A stretch of 64,000 nucleotides of DNA from CBDDCX01 sp965226925 (GCA_965226925.1 CBDDEN010000008.1:62001-126000); one strand, 5' to 3'; positions 43,100-52,584 are shown, counted from the first letter of the stretch. The notes: generated by a model not told the origin, from the letters alone. A program made the numbers and translations.

Positions 43100-43828
43100 A
43101 TGACATCGCCGGGTACGATCGACGGAGAGAGAGGGCCCGGCCCAGCGGCCGCCGATCCATCGGCGGTCTTGAGGTGGGCCGTCGAGCACATTCCGCCAGG
43201 GCGACTGATCCTGACTTCGTCCTTTGGGCCAACGGGCATGGTGAACATTCACCTGCTCTCCGAGATCGCCCCCAAGGTGCCGGTCGTGTTCATAGACACC
43301 CTGTACCACTTTGCCGAAACGCTCGAGCATGCAAGGCACGTGACGGAGCACTACGGCCTCGATCTTCGGGTGTATCGGCCCGCTAAGTCCCGTGAAGCGT
43401 TCGAGGCGCAATATGGTGAGGCGCTGTGGCAGCGTGACCTGGACCTCTTTCACGAGCTCACCCGGACGCGGCCTCTTCAGGAGGCGTTGCGGGGGGTGCA
43501 CGGTTGGATCACGGGTCGGCGACGGGACCAGTCACCGACCCGGATCGATCTCGAGAACGTCGAGTTCGGTAGGCGCGTCAAGATCAACCCGCTTGCCTCG
43601 TGGGGGAGCGAGAAAGTGTGGTCGTTCATCCATGCCCACGGGGTGCCGTACAACCCTCTGCACGACAGCGGATATGCCAGCGTGGGTGACGAGCCGCTCA
43701 CCACGCCCGTGGCCGCAGGTGAGCACGAACGGGCCGGACGTTGGCGGGGGCACGATCGGTTAGAGTGCGGTATCCACCTCAGGCCTGCGGGCGACACCCG
43801 TGCGGACACTGGCCGAAATACATCATGA
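43100..43828 (+). CDS. cysH: Phosphoadenylyl-sulfate (PAPS) reductase
   Basis: 242 residues; AAGGAAGAGAAG precedes ATG. PP-loop domain with ILTSSFGPTGMVNIHLLSEI, FIDTLYHFAETLEHA, ITGRRRDQSPTR and KINPLASW, ending with the catalytic Cys in LECGIHLR. The only cysteine is that one: the paired Cys of Fe-S APS reductases (CC...CxxC) are absent. It should therefore use PAPS with thioredoxin rather than APS. This agrees with the APS-kinase domain fused to CysN downstream. Product: sulfite. ATGA overlap with cysD. Confidence 0.9.
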   Translation: MTSPGTIDGERGPGPAAADPSAVLRWAVEHIPPGRLILTSSFGPTGMVNIHLLSEIAPKVPVVFIDTLYHFAETLEHARHVTEHYGLDLRVYRPAKSREAFEAQYGEALWQRDLDLFHELTRTRPLQEALRGVHGWITGRRRDQSPTRIDLENVEFGRRVKINPLASWGSEKVWSFIHAHGVPYNPLHDSGYASVGDEPLTTPVAAGEHERAGRWRGHDRLECGIHLRPAGDTRADTGRNTS

Positions 43829-44721
43829 ACTCCTACCACCTCAAATCCCTCGAGTCCGAAGCGGTTTTTGTCATGCGTGAGGTTGCGGCACAGTTCGAGA
43901 GGCCTGCCTTGCTCTTCTCGGGTGGGAAGGATTCGATCGTCCTGGCGCATGTAGCCGTGAAGGCCTTCGCACCGGGCAAGCTCCCGTTTCCTCTAGTGCA
44001 CGTCGATACTGGGCACAACTTCGACGAGACGATCGAGTTTCGCGACCGGCTGGTCGCACGTCTTGGATGCGAGCTGATCGTGCGATACGTCCAGGACTCG
44101 ATTGACGCCGGCCGGGCGAAGGAGGAGGCCGGCCCCTACCCGAGCCGCAATCTTCTACAGATCGTCACGCTCCTCGACGCCCTGTCCGAGCTGAAGGTCG
44201 ACGCGGCGATCGGCGGGGCCCGGCGGGACGAGGAAAAGGCCCGTGCCAAGGAGCGTTTCTTCAGCCATCGCGATCGGTTCGGCCGGTGGGAGCCGAAGAA
44301 CCAACGGCCCGAGCTTTGGAATCTGTTTAACGGACGAAAGAACGTAGGTGAGCACTTTCGCGTATTCCCGCTCTCCAACTGGACCGAGATGGACCTGTGG
44401 CAGTACATCGCCGAGGAGCAGATCGAGATTCCCTCGCTCTATTTTTCACATGAGCGCGAGGTCGTGAACCGCGACGGCATTCTTCTCGCGAAGACCCCGT
44501 TCATCACACTCCTGCCGAGTGAGTCATACGAGGCATGGCGTGTTCGCTTCCGCACGATCGGAGATGCGACGTGCACGGGGGCCGCGATCTCTCAGGCGTC
44601 CACCTTGGATGAGATCATCGCGGAGATAGCGGCGGCCCGCACAACTGAGCGAGGCGGCCGCTCCGATGACAAGCGCTCCGAAGCCGCCATGGAAGACCGC
44701 AAGAGGCAGGGGTACTTCTAG
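43825..44721 (+). CDS. cysD: Sulfate adenylyltransferase subunit 2
   Basis: 298 residues starting in an ATGA overlap with cysH. ATP sulfurylase catalytic subunit, activating sulfate to APS. PP-loop LLFSGGKDSIVLAHVAVKAF, VHVDTGHNFDETIEFRDRLV, AAIGGARRDEEKARAKERFF then SHRDRFGRWEPKNQRPELWN, and SNWTEMDLWQYIAEEQIEIP with DGILLAKTPFITLLP. The C-terminus MEDRKRQGYF is the usual end. The next gene starts within its stop codon. Confidence 0.95.
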   Translation: MNSYHLKSLESEAVFVMREVAAQFERPALLFSGGKDSIVLAHVAVKAFAPGKLPFPLVHVDTGHNFDETIEFRDRLVARLGCELIVRYVQDSIDAGRAKEEAGPYPSRNLLQIVTLLDALSELKVDAAIGGARRDEEKARAKERFFSHRDRFGRWEPKNQRPELWNLFNGRKNVGEHFRVFPLSNWTEMDLWQYIAEEQIEIPSLYFSHEREVVNRDGILLAKTPFITLLPSESYEAWRVRFRTIGDATCTGAAISQASTLDEIIAEIAAARTTERGGRSDDKRSEAAMEDRKRQGYF

Positions 44722-46676
44722 TGACCGCAAGGAGGTCCACAGGGACCGACATTCCTACCCAGCTCCTCCGTTTTAGCACCGCAGGCAGCGTCGACGACGG
44801 CAAGAGCACTCTCATCGGCCGACTGCTCTACGACACCAAATCCATTTTCGAGGACCAGATGGAGGCCGTTGTAAGCGCGAGCCGGCGCAGAGGCGAAGAA
44901 GAGGTGAACCTAGCGCTCCTCACGGACGGGCTGAGGGCCGAGCGCGAGCAGAACATCACGATCGACGTTGCCTACCGGTACTTCGCGACGCCCAGGCGAA
45001 GGTTCATCGTTGCCGACACACCGGGGCACGTGCAGTACACGCGGAACATGGTCACAGGCGCGTCCACCGCGGAATTGGCCATCATCCTTATCGACGCCCG
45101 GAACGGAGTTCTAACCCAGTCCAAGCGCCACGGGTTTATATCGTCGCTTCTGGGCATCCCCCACATCGTGGTGGCGGTCAACAAGATGGACCTAGTGGGC
45201 TGGTCCGAGGAGGTCTACGAGAGCATCGCCGGGGAATACATCGAGTTCGCCGAGAGGCTCAGGGTGGATGACCTGACCTGCATCCCTATCTCGGCCCTCC
45301 GCGGAGACAACGTCGTAGAGAAGAGCGCCGCCATGCCGTGGTACGAAGGAAGCGCGCTCCTACACCATCTGGAGCATGTGAACGTGGGTGCCCACCGGAA
45401 CCTGATGGACTTCCGATTCCCGGTTCAGTATGTGATCCGCCCCGACCAGGATTACCGTGGTTACGCCGGTCGGGTGGCCTCGGGTAGCATCCGCCCAGGG
45501 GAAGAAATCATGGTACTCCCCTCCGGGAAGCGTAGCCGCGTCCGCTCCGTGGACGTCTCGGATGGGATTGTAGATGAAGCCAGTGCGGGGGATGCCGTTG
45601 CCCTCACGATGGAAGACGAATTGGACATCAGCCGGGGTGACATGATCGTGCGCCCGCTGAATCTGCCGTCCGTGGGCCAGGAACTGGACACCACCATCTG
45701 TTGGATGTCCGAGGAACGCATGCGGCCGGGGACGCAGTACTGGCTGCGGCACACTACCAGGGAGGTACAGGCCTCTGTCTCCCGCGTCGTCTACCGGATT
45801 GACGTGGACACAATGCACCGGGACCACGTGGACGGCTTCGAGCTCAACGACATCGGCCGGATCCAGATCACCACGGCGAGTCCGGTATTCTTCGACCGCT
45901 ACCGGCTCAACCGGGAGACGGGTGGCTTCATCCTCATCGATCCCCACACAAACGACACGGTGGCGGCGGGCATGATTCGAGGGCCGGTACGCCATGAAGA
46001 AGATCTTCCCGGGGATGGGACCGCTGAGGGGCAGGCGGAGCGACGGGTTTCGCCGGATGTTGTCTGGGAAAGCTGGAACATCACGATGGTCGAGCGGCAG
46101 GAGAGGAACCGGCACCAGGGAGCCGTCTTGTGGTTTACCGGCCTCCCCGCGTCCGGCAAGAGCACAATCGCCAGGGCAGTGGAACGCAAGCTGTTCGACC
46201 TCGGCTGCCAGACGATGCTTCTGGACGGAGACCAGATGCGTCACGGGCTCAACGGTGACCTCCGCTTCACCCCAGACGACCGGCGGGAGAATATCCGCCG
46301 CGTCGGCGAAGTGGCGGCCCTATTCATGAGGCAGGGGTGCCTGACCCTTTGCGCCTTCGTATCTCCGTTCAAGGAGGATAGGGACCGCTCCCGAAGCTTG
46401 GCGCCCGCAGGCCGGTTCATCGAAGTGTTCGTGGACACACCTCTGGCGGAGTGCGAGCGGCGTGACCCCAAGGGCCTCTACGCCCGTGCCCGGAAAGGTG
46501 AAGTGGCACACATGACAGGAATCTCCAGCCCATATGAGGCACCCCAGGCCCCCGAGATCCGCGTGTCGAACGTGGAGCGGGACGTGGGGGACATCGCTTC
46601 GGAAGTGATTACCAGCCTTAGCGCCCGGGGGATCATCCGGGGAAGAGAGGGATACGATGAAGGAGACGCGAGCTAG
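44721..46676 (+). CDS. cysNC: Sulfate adenylyltransferase subunit 1 / adenylylsulfate kinase fusion
   Basis: 651 residues from GTG 44721, which shares its G with the cysD stop TAG. Residues about 1-430 are the GTPase (FSTAGSVDDGKSTLIGRLLY, ADTPGHVQYTRNMVTGAS, AVNKMDLVGW) that drives ATP sulfurylase. Residues about 460-640 are APS kinase (LWFTGLPASGKSTIARAVER, LDGDQMRHGLNGDLRFTPDD, RRENIRRVGEVAALF, FVSPFKEDRDRSR), making PAPS. The P-loop GLPASGKST varies from the common GLSGSGKST. The fusion is widespread in proteobacteria and related phyla. Confidence 0.95.
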   Translation: MTARRSTGTDIPTQLLRFSTAGSVDDGKSTLIGRLLYDTKSIFEDQMEAVVSASRRRGEEEVNLALLTDGLRAEREQNITIDVAYRYFATPRRRFIVADTPGHVQYTRNMVTGASTAELAIILIDARNGVLTQSKRHGFISSLLGIPHIVVAVNKMDLVGWSEEVYESIAGEYIEFAERLRVDDLTCIPISALRGDNVVEKSAAMPWYEGSALLHHLEHVNVGAHRNLMDFRFPVQYVIRPDQDYRGYAGRVASGSIRPGEEIMVLPSGKRSRVRSVDVSDGIVDEASAGDAVALTMEDELDISRGDMIVRPLNLPSVGQELDTTICWMSEERMRPGTQYWLRHTTREVQASVSRVVYRIDVDTMHRDHVDGFELNDIGRIQITTASPVFFDRYRLNRETGGFILIDPHTNDTVAAGMIRGPVRHEEDLPGDGTAEGQAERRVSPDVVWESWNITMVERQERNRHQGAVLWFTGLPASGKSTIARAVERKLFDLGCQTMLLDGDQMRHGLNGDLRFTPDDRRENIRRVGEVAALFMRQGCLTLCAFVSPFKEDRDRSRSLAPAGRFIEVFVDTPLAECERRDPKGLYARARKGEVAHMTGISSPYEAPQAPEIRVSNVERDVGDIASEVITSLSARGIIRGREGYDEGDAS

Positions 46677-46860
46677 AAGTCTTGCGAAGTCGATGAGCTG
46701 GAGGTTGATCGCCACGCTCACCACCGTCGGGTTGGTGTGGGGGTTCACCGGTCAGGCTAACATCGCTGTGGCGGTCGGCGGCGTTGAGGCGCTGGCCAAG
46801 CTCGTGATCTTCTATCTTCACGAGAGGGCCTGGTGGATGGTGCAATGGGGATTAACCTAG
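46657..46860 (+). CDS. DUF2061 small membrane protein
   Basis: 67 residues overlapping the cysNC end by 20 nt. Reads MKETRARSLAKSMSWRLIAT then LTTVGLVWGFTGQANIAVAV and VEALAKLVIFYLHERAWWMV: the DUF2061 pattern (R.R.l.Kt.sWR.iat..t....fTG....A..ig..e...K...Yy.HER.W). Two membrane helices. Such genes often accompany sulfate-assimilation genes, and the overlap here supports a role with CysNC; the activity is unknown. Confidence 0.85.
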   Translation: MKETRARSLAKSMSWRLIATLTTVGLVWGFTGQANIAVAVGGVEALAKLVIFYLHERAWWMVQWGLT

Positions 46861-46901
46861 GTTGAACGCTAGTTTGCGTCGGTCCATGGGATCCGCCTGC
46901 C

Positions 46902-47735
46902 GTGCGCGTTAGCATCCGAGATCTTCAAGCGTTGAAGGACCGGGGGGAGCGGTTTCCGGTCCTCACGGCCTACGATTACCCCACCGCAAAGATCATCGAC
47001 GAGATCGGAATCCCCTTGATTCTCGTTGGGGATAGCCTGGGGAACGTGGTCCTTGGGTACGAATCGACGGTCTTCGTGACGATGGATGAGATGATCCACC
47101 ACACGAAGGCTGTATCACGTGGGGCGAAGCGGTCCCTGGTCGTGGGCGACATGCCGTTCATGAGCTACCAGACGAATCCCGATGACGCTTTGACCAACGC
47201 TGGGCGGTTCCTGCGGGAAGGAGGAGCCCAGGCAGTGAAGCTCGAGGGCGGTGAAATCATGGCGGAGACCGTCCGCGCTCTAACAGACCGCGGTATCGCA
47301 GTCATGGGCCACATAGGGTTCACACCGCAGTCGGCGTACAGGATCGGGCAGCGGGTACAGGGTCGGTCTCTGGAGGGCGCCCGCAAGCTGGTTCGCGATG
47401 CTCAAGCGTTGGATGAGGCTGGAGCGTTCGCGGTCGTGCTGGAGTTGGTGCCCACAGAGGTCGCGAGGGTGATTACAGATCGCACAAAGGTGCCAACGAT
47501 CGGCATCGGTGCCGGCCCCAATTGCGATGCACAGGTCCAGGTGATTAGTGATATCCTCGGTCTTTACACCGATTTCGTACCGCGCCACGCCAAACGGTTC
47601 GCGAATCTGGCTGACGGCATCCGTGAAGGGGTGGAGGCTTACGCCGCCGAGGTGATGGACGGCAGCTTTCCAGCCGAGGAGCACGGCAGCGGATTGGACG
47701 ACGAAGTTCTGCGCGCACTGCTCAAGGATCTGTAG
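46902..47735 (+). CDS. panB: 3-methyl-2-oxobutanoate hydroxymethyltransferase
   Basis: 277 residues from GTG 46902. First committed step to pantothenate, using ketoisovalerate from the valine pathway. Family motifs: FPVLTAYDYPTAKIIDEIGI, ILVGDSLGNVVLGYESTVFV, VVGDMPFMSYQ, AVKLEGGEIMAETVRALTDR and GHIGFTPQSAYRIGQRVQG, then TIGIGAGPNCDAQVQVISDI. Followed closely by panC. Confidence 0.95.
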   Translation: MRVSIRDLQALKDRGERFPVLTAYDYPTAKIIDEIGIPLILVGDSLGNVVLGYESTVFVTMDEMIHHTKAVSRGAKRSLVVGDMPFMSYQTNPDDALTNAGRFLREGGAQAVKLEGGEIMAETVRALTDRGIAVMGHIGFTPQSAYRIGQRVQGRSLEGARKLVRDAQALDEAGAFAVVLELVPTEVARVITDRTKVPTIGIGAGPNCDAQVQVISDILGLYTDFVPRHAKRFANLADGIREGVEAYAAEVMDGSFPAEEHGSGLDDEVLRALLKDL

Positions 47736-47753
47736 CCTCGCCGCGCTTGACGA

Positions 47754-48605
47754 ATGCAAGTCCTCACCACGATCGGCGACTTCCGCTCGGCGCGGGAAAA
47801 GATCGGCTCCAGCGGGTCGTTGGGTTTCGTCCCGACGATGGGCTGTCTGCACGATGGCCATCTCGAGTTGGTACGACGCGCACGTATCGCGAACGGGATT
47901 CTCGCCGTGTCCATTTTCGTGAACCCGACTCAATTCGGCTCCGATGAAGACCTGCTCAACTACCCCCGCGACGTCGAGCGAGATCAGATTCTTCTGGAGA
48001 AAGAGGGTTGTGATCTGCTCTTTTGTCCTGCCGTGGAGGAAATGTACCCGCTGGGCGCCTTGGACATCCATGTCGTAGCAGGGAGGGCGGCGGCGGTGCT
48101 GGAAGGAGCATCACGCCCAGAGCATTTCCGTGGTGTTGCGACTGTGGTGGCGAAGCTCTTCAATATCGTCCAACCCGAGCGAGCCTATTTCGGCCAGAAG
48201 GACGGACAGCAGCTTGTAGTCATCCGCGGGATGGTACGAGACTTAGACTTTCCTGTGGAGGTCGTGGTCGTGCCTACGATGCGGGATCCGGATGGGTTGG
48301 CCTTATCCAGTCGCAACGTATATCTCACCGCCCCCGAACGGGCCGCGGCGCCCATCCTATACCGTGCATTGCGACAGGCACAGGTGCTGTACGATGGGGG
48401 AGTTCGCGACGCAGGTGTGCTGCGGAACGCCATGCGCGAAATCCTGAGCTCTGAGAATCTTGTGGTGGTTGACTACGTTTCCGTTGCCGACGCCGAGACG
48501 CTCGAGGAACTGGCGCACGTCAAGTCCACGGCAATAGCATCGTTGGCTGCGCGGGTCGGTCACACTCGTCTCATCGACAACGTCTTGCTGGGCTCCTCGG
48601 CGTAG
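47754..48605 (+). CDS. panC: Pantothenate synthetase
   Basis: 283 residues, 18 bp after panB. It joins pantoate and beta-alanine with ATP. Nucleotidyltransferase motifs LGFVPTMGCLHDGHLELVRR (HIGH-like HDGH), SIFVNPTQFGSDEDLLNYPR, EHFRGVATVVAKLFNIVQPE, RAYFGQKDGQQLVVIRGMVR and RDPDGLALSSRNVYLT (KMSKS-like). C-terminal domain VVVDYVSVADAETLEEL present; complete. Confidence 0.95.
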   Translation: MQVLTTIGDFRSAREKIGSSGSLGFVPTMGCLHDGHLELVRRARIANGILAVSIFVNPTQFGSDEDLLNYPRDVERDQILLEKEGCDLLFCPAVEEMYPLGALDIHVVAGRAAAVLEGASRPEHFRGVATVVAKLFNIVQPERAYFGQKDGQQLVVIRGMVRDLDFPVEVVVVPTMRDPDGLALSSRNVYLTAPERAAAPILYRALRQAQVLYDGGVRDAGVLRNAMREILSSENLVVVDYVSVADAETLEELAHVKSTAIASLAARVGHTRLIDNVLLGSSA

Positions 48606-48687
48606 CCGCCCTCGACGGCAGCACGAGGGCCACAATTCGTCTGTGGCGACACCGCGGGGCTGTCTTTGGTTCGAGAATCCGTTCCGG

Positions 48688-50540
48688 TCATCCCACTATT
48701 TCGACCTCCACCCACTCGCGGACGGAGTTCACCAGCCAGAGGTGACACGCCCGGCACACATCCGCCGGAGTGAGCATCCGTTCCTGGACCTTACCCTCGG
48801 CGAGCAGCTCGGCTCGGAAGACCCCGGCCAACAAGCCACAGTGCCGTGGTGGAGTCCAGGCCATGCCGTCGATCTCCGCGACGACATTCCCGCGTGTGAA
48901 CTCAGTGACGTGATTCTCCTCGTTCACGAGAAGCACATCGAAGACGTCCGGGTGTTCGGCAGCTCGTGATTCGTAGGCCGCTCGATTTGTCGTCTTGTGA
49001 AAGAGGAACGGGTCTGCAGAGGAGACGGGGCTACTCGCGAACCTCGTCGTGCGGGCGGATGCCCCCAACCCGGGAGGCTCGCATCGACCGGCCTCCACAC
49101 TGACGCGGCCTCGATCGTCCAGGAGGACGCGGAGCCGCCACGAGTCCGCGTCAGGATCCATGAACCGAGGTGCCCGAGCACCATCGAGTCTGGCATCCGC
49201 CAGGGCCTGCCCGATGGCGCGTACCCGAAGCGCCGCTTCACATACAAGAACGGATGCTCCACCTTCGCCCGCACCGATGCCTTGCGCTTCTCGGCCGCCG
49301 CCTCGGCGCCGTCCGAGCAGGCGACGCTTGCCCGCACATAGGACGCACTGTAAGGAAATCCAAAGTAGACGGCCGAGGCCTCCATGCGGGCGAGGTGATG
49401 CTCAAGACGTACGGGTCCGAGATCGTTCGCCCGAAGAGTCTCTAGGAGAGAGAACGCTGGCCATTCGGCTCTGAGGATCTCCGCCTTGGTGAGCACCTCC
49501 GCGTATTCCCCGTCCGGAGATGAGTCCCATGTGATACCCCCGCCCACGCCGTACTCGGCTTCGCCCCGGGCTCGGTCCACGACCACGGTCCGAATAGGAA
49601 CGTTGAACACGCAGTCTCCGCCCGGCTCTATATACCCGATGGCGCCGCAGTAGAGACCTCGAGGGGCCTTCTCGAGACCGGAGATGAATCCGGTGGAGGC
49701 GATCTTGGGCGCCCCCGTCACGGAGCCACACGGAAAGACCGCTCGAAAGAGGTCCGTTAGGGAGGTGCCGGTCCGCACTGTACCGCTGACCGTGCTCGTC
49801 ATCTGATGAACGGTCGGGTACGTCTCCACCTTGAAAACGTCCTGGGCCTGGATCGAGCCGAATTCGCTGATCCGCCCCAGGTCGTTTCGGACCAAATCTA
49901 CGATCATGGCATTTTCCGCGCGATCCTTCTCGGATTCGAGTAGGCGCCGCTTTGCCTCAACGTCCTCTTCCATCCAACGTCCGCGCGGCGCCGTGCCCTT
50001 CATGGGTCGGCACGTGACCCGCAGTCCTCGCCGCTCGAAGAAAAGCTCCGGAGATGCCGAGAGAACACAGAATCGGCCGAGGTCCAGGTAGGCCGCGTAC
50101 GCCGGTCCCTGCGCTGCTTGGAAGCGTTTGTGGAGGCCGAGTGGAGCGCCCGAAAACGGTGCCCTCAATCGCAGAGTATAATTGACCTGATAGACGGCAC
50201 CATCGGCAGCGGCCTGCCGGATCGTCGCGATTGCCCGCCCATACTCAGCAGCGTCCACGTCCGGTACCCATTCGCCGAGACGGAAGCCCCGGCGGTCCTC
50301 CAACGACATTGTGCCCTGGGGGGGAAATTCCGCGTCGACACCATCGAGTACCATGGGCCTATCGAAAACTCCGAACCAGAGGAGGGGGAAAGAACCGTTC
50401 CCCTTAACCCGATACGCCGGATCGAAGGCCGGAGCTGCATCATACGCCACGAAGCCTGCGACCCACCGCCCATCGGTCGCCGCCGCCTCGGCGCTAGCCA
50501 GCGCCGGGAGGACATCCTCCAGCCGGGAGGCCGAAAGCAC
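48688..50540 (-). pseudogene. pabBC: Fused aminodeoxychorismate synthase / aminodeoxychorismate lyase (PabB-PabC), interrupted by an IS5 scar
   Basis: The PabB part (residues 1-360) has GAVYQVNYTLRLRAPFSG, FCVLSASPELFFERRGLRVT, CRPMKGTAPRGR, NAMIVDLVRNDLGRISEFGS, HQMTSTVSGTVR and FPCGSVTGAPKIASTG. The PabC part starts AFSLLETLRAND and is broken after about residue 405 by a short IS5-type transposase insert. The true lyase reading frame resumes as ALRVRAIGQALADARLDGAR then FMDPDADSWRLRVLLDDRGR, and runs to VREWVEVEIVG at 48688. Likely activity lost or limited to PabB. Coding similarity (AFGEPLEVLSAS) extends upstream of the GTG at 50540 to about 50660, without an obvious ATG/GTG/TTG start. Confidence 0.8.
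49218..49310 (-). mobile_element. IS5-family transposase fragment inside pabBC
   Basis: In the minus-strand frame, EKRKASVRAKVEHPFLYVKR then RFGYA is the strongly conserved C-terminal motif of IS5-type DDE transposases (R.KVEHPF...KR.FGY.K.RYRGL). Only about 30 codons remain. The reading frame of the host gene differs on the two sides. Confidence 0.75.
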
Positions 50541-50660
50541 CTCTAGCGGTTCGCCGAAAGCGAGTGGACGGCGGGGGCCTTCATCTGCCCTCGAGACGAG
50601 ATTCCGACCCGAGGGGAAAATCGAAGCGTACGATGGGTGCGGGCCCCACCTCAGTGCTCT

Positions 50661-50791
50661 GCACTACTTTTCTACTCCCTTCTGAGCTGCAGCATGGCCT
50701 GATCTTACCAAGAAGGGACCGGACCTACCGCCCGTACACGATAACCTCTCGGGAGCACCACTGAGGCCATTTGACAGGACAGGTGGCGGCT
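50661..50791. other. Short intergenic segment
   Basis: Between the upstream limit of pabBC coding similarity and a small minus-strand gene. It contains a TTGACA (50770-50775) with TATCCG about 18 bp later on the plus strand, without a gene to serve. Confidence 0.3.
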
Positions 50792-50944
50792 CTATCCGAC
50801 CCGCTCGCTACAGTGCGAGCAGTGCGTCTCCTCCTCCGGGCTACGGTCCCGTACGCGGTTGCAGTCACACTCCACCAGCCTCCCGAGTTCGCGTAGGACT
50901 ACGCTGGCCGAGAAAAATGCAACGGCAAACGCCCCCCAGATCAT
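50792..50944 (-). CDS. Small membrane-anchored zinc-ribbon-like protein
   Basis: 50 residues from ATG 50944 (or 52 from 50950), preceded by GAGGGG at good spacing for the inner ATG. One N-terminal membrane helix (MIWGAFAVAFFSASVVLREL) is followed by a short Cys pattern, CDC...THCSHCSER, suited to binding one Zn. Too short for typical gene finders. Same direction as pabBC, about 130 bp upstream of its coding similarity. Function unknown. Confidence 0.5.
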   Translation of the reverse strand: MIWGAFAVAFFSASVVLRELGRLVECDCNRVRDRSPEEETHCSHCSERVG

Positions 50945-51181
50945 CGACATCCCCTCATCGATCCTACGGGGCAGGAGACTTCGTCGGCGCGAGCGTCACC
51001 CCCCGCAAAGGCCCGGCCGTCCCCACGCGAAGAAAGCATCCGTCACCGCCCCCGTCGACCGCCACGGGATCTGCTGCGCCCTCCCACAGTACCTCTACGC
51101 GACGTCGACGCCTGAGCGATGATCCGCTGCTCGGGCGTTAAGACCGCCCTCGCGTCGAGCGAAACGGAGACGTCCATCCAG

Positions 51182-51549
51182 GCAAGGGCACTCTCTCCGG
51201 CTCGCGCTCCACCCCAGGGCCTCTTCGCGTTCGATCAGACCGGCGGGTTCGACCCTGCCGATCCGGAACCTATTCCCGACCACGCTTCGCGCGGTGCCCT
51301 CGAGTTCGATCAGTCGCGGACTGACTGAGAACTAGTGAGACCTGCCCCACCGACCCCGGACCCGCCGTCCCCGACGCGAGGTCGGATCCGTTCGCCATCT
51401 CCTGCCCATCCACGCATCCGATCGTCTCGTCCTTGCATGGCCGGACGGCGAGCGTTCATCTTAGCCTGAGGTCAGCCTTGCGAGGCGAGATCTCGCCTCG
51501 CTCAAGCAGGGTGCCGGACTCGGAAAGGGCGTTTGGATCGCCTATCCGT
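51182..51549 (+). mobile_element. IS91-family remnant D (intact 3' terminal region)
   Basis: Codes for the transposase C-terminus ALSPARAPPQGLFAFDQTGG then FDPADPEPIPDHASRGALEF, stop at 51328, followed by about 130 bp and then the terminal block CTTAGCCTGAGGTCAGCCTT to GGATCGCCTATCCGT. Copies A-C lack the sequence between CGGAACCCATT and CTTAGCC, so D preserves the ancestral 3' region. The right end joins a truncated sugar-binding-protein gene. Confidence 0.85.
51480..51501. repeat. Subterminal palindrome of the IS91-like right end
   Basis: GCGAGGCGAGA followed directly by its reverse complement TCTCGCCTCGC: a perfect 22-nt palindrome 47 bp from the element end. The same block, with one substitution in copies A and B, lies at the equivalent place in A-C. 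Subterminal hairpins mark origin/terminus sequences of HUH rolling-circle elements. Confidence 0.75.
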
Positions 51550-52451
51550 GCAACACGACGGGAAGGTACCCCCTGTAGGTATTGCTGCTGATCGATCGCG
51601 AAGAGCATGCCGCCGTCGCCCACGGCCTAGCACCGTCGGGGACAGATCGAAGGTGCCGAGCGGAACGGCACCGACCCGGCCGGCTTCCTCCAGGGCGCGC
51701 AGGGCGGGCTCGGCGCCGGTCGTCCCGAGCGTGAGAATGCCGTCGATAGACGGATCGGCTACGAGTGCCCCGCGGATCCGCTGTTGCGTGTCTTCGGGAT
51801 CAGCGAGGTCGACCGCCAGCACCGACACCGAGCCGCCTGCCTGGACGACGGCATCGGTGAGTTCTCGGCAGTGTAGGTCCAGGGAGATGTTCCCCACCTC
51901 CTGGTTCACACAGAGAGCCTTGCGGACACCGGTCTCCACGAGGCGCTCACCACCCTGATATCCGCCGTCGTACTCAGCTTGGCCCACATGCGTGAGCACC
52001 CCGAGGCACTGGTAGAAGTGATCCCCGGAGTTGATGGAGATTACGGTGATGCCCGAGGCCACCGCCGCACGGATGGACGGGCCAAGAGCGTCTTCGTCGG
52101 GGATGGACACCACGAGGCCGTGAGGCCGTGAAGCCACGGCGCCGCGTCGATGAGCTGGCTCATCGCAACCATGTCGAACGTAACGACGGCCTGGTAGTCG
52201 ACCTGAACGCCCAGCTCCTCGGCGGCGTCCGCCACTCCGTTCGTGACCACGGACCAGAAAGGGTTGGCCGCGACACTATGCGTCACGACCACGAACCGGA
52301 GGTCGGCGCGATCGGGCGTGGTGGGCTCCTCGTCAGCGAGAGAGCCGCCGTCGGCACCGCCACAGCCGACCACGAGGATGAACAGCGTCAGGAACCATGG
52401 CCTGAATGGTGCCACGGGCTGGACACCCCGGGCGTCGAGCGTGGTCTTCAT
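51550..52451 (-). pseudogene. Sugar ABC-transporter periplasmic binding protein, frameshifted and truncated
   Basis: From ATG 52451: lipoprotein signal (FLTLFILVVGCGG), then DRADLRFVVVTHSVAANPFW, SVVTNGVADAAEELGVQVDY and MVAMSQLIDAA. After a frameshift near 52125 it continues ASRPHGLVVSIPDEDALGPS, IRAAVASGITVISINSGDHF and GRVGAVPLGTFDLSPTVLG, with two more indels near 51630 and 51570 (LFAIDQQQYLQG). This is the Peripla_BP_4 fold of ribose/xylose/rhamnose-type binding proteins. The last residues are cut by the IS91-like right end. Confidence 0.8.
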
Positions 52452-52584
52452 GCGCCGAAGAATGCGGGCTTGCCTCCCGGAGGCCAAGTCCGGATCCGGA
52501 GACGTGGGAGCACCCCCGTGATGTGGCCTCTCCTGGCGGTTGGAAGGACCTCGTTCCCGGTTGCGGTCGATGCACCCCCGCCAG

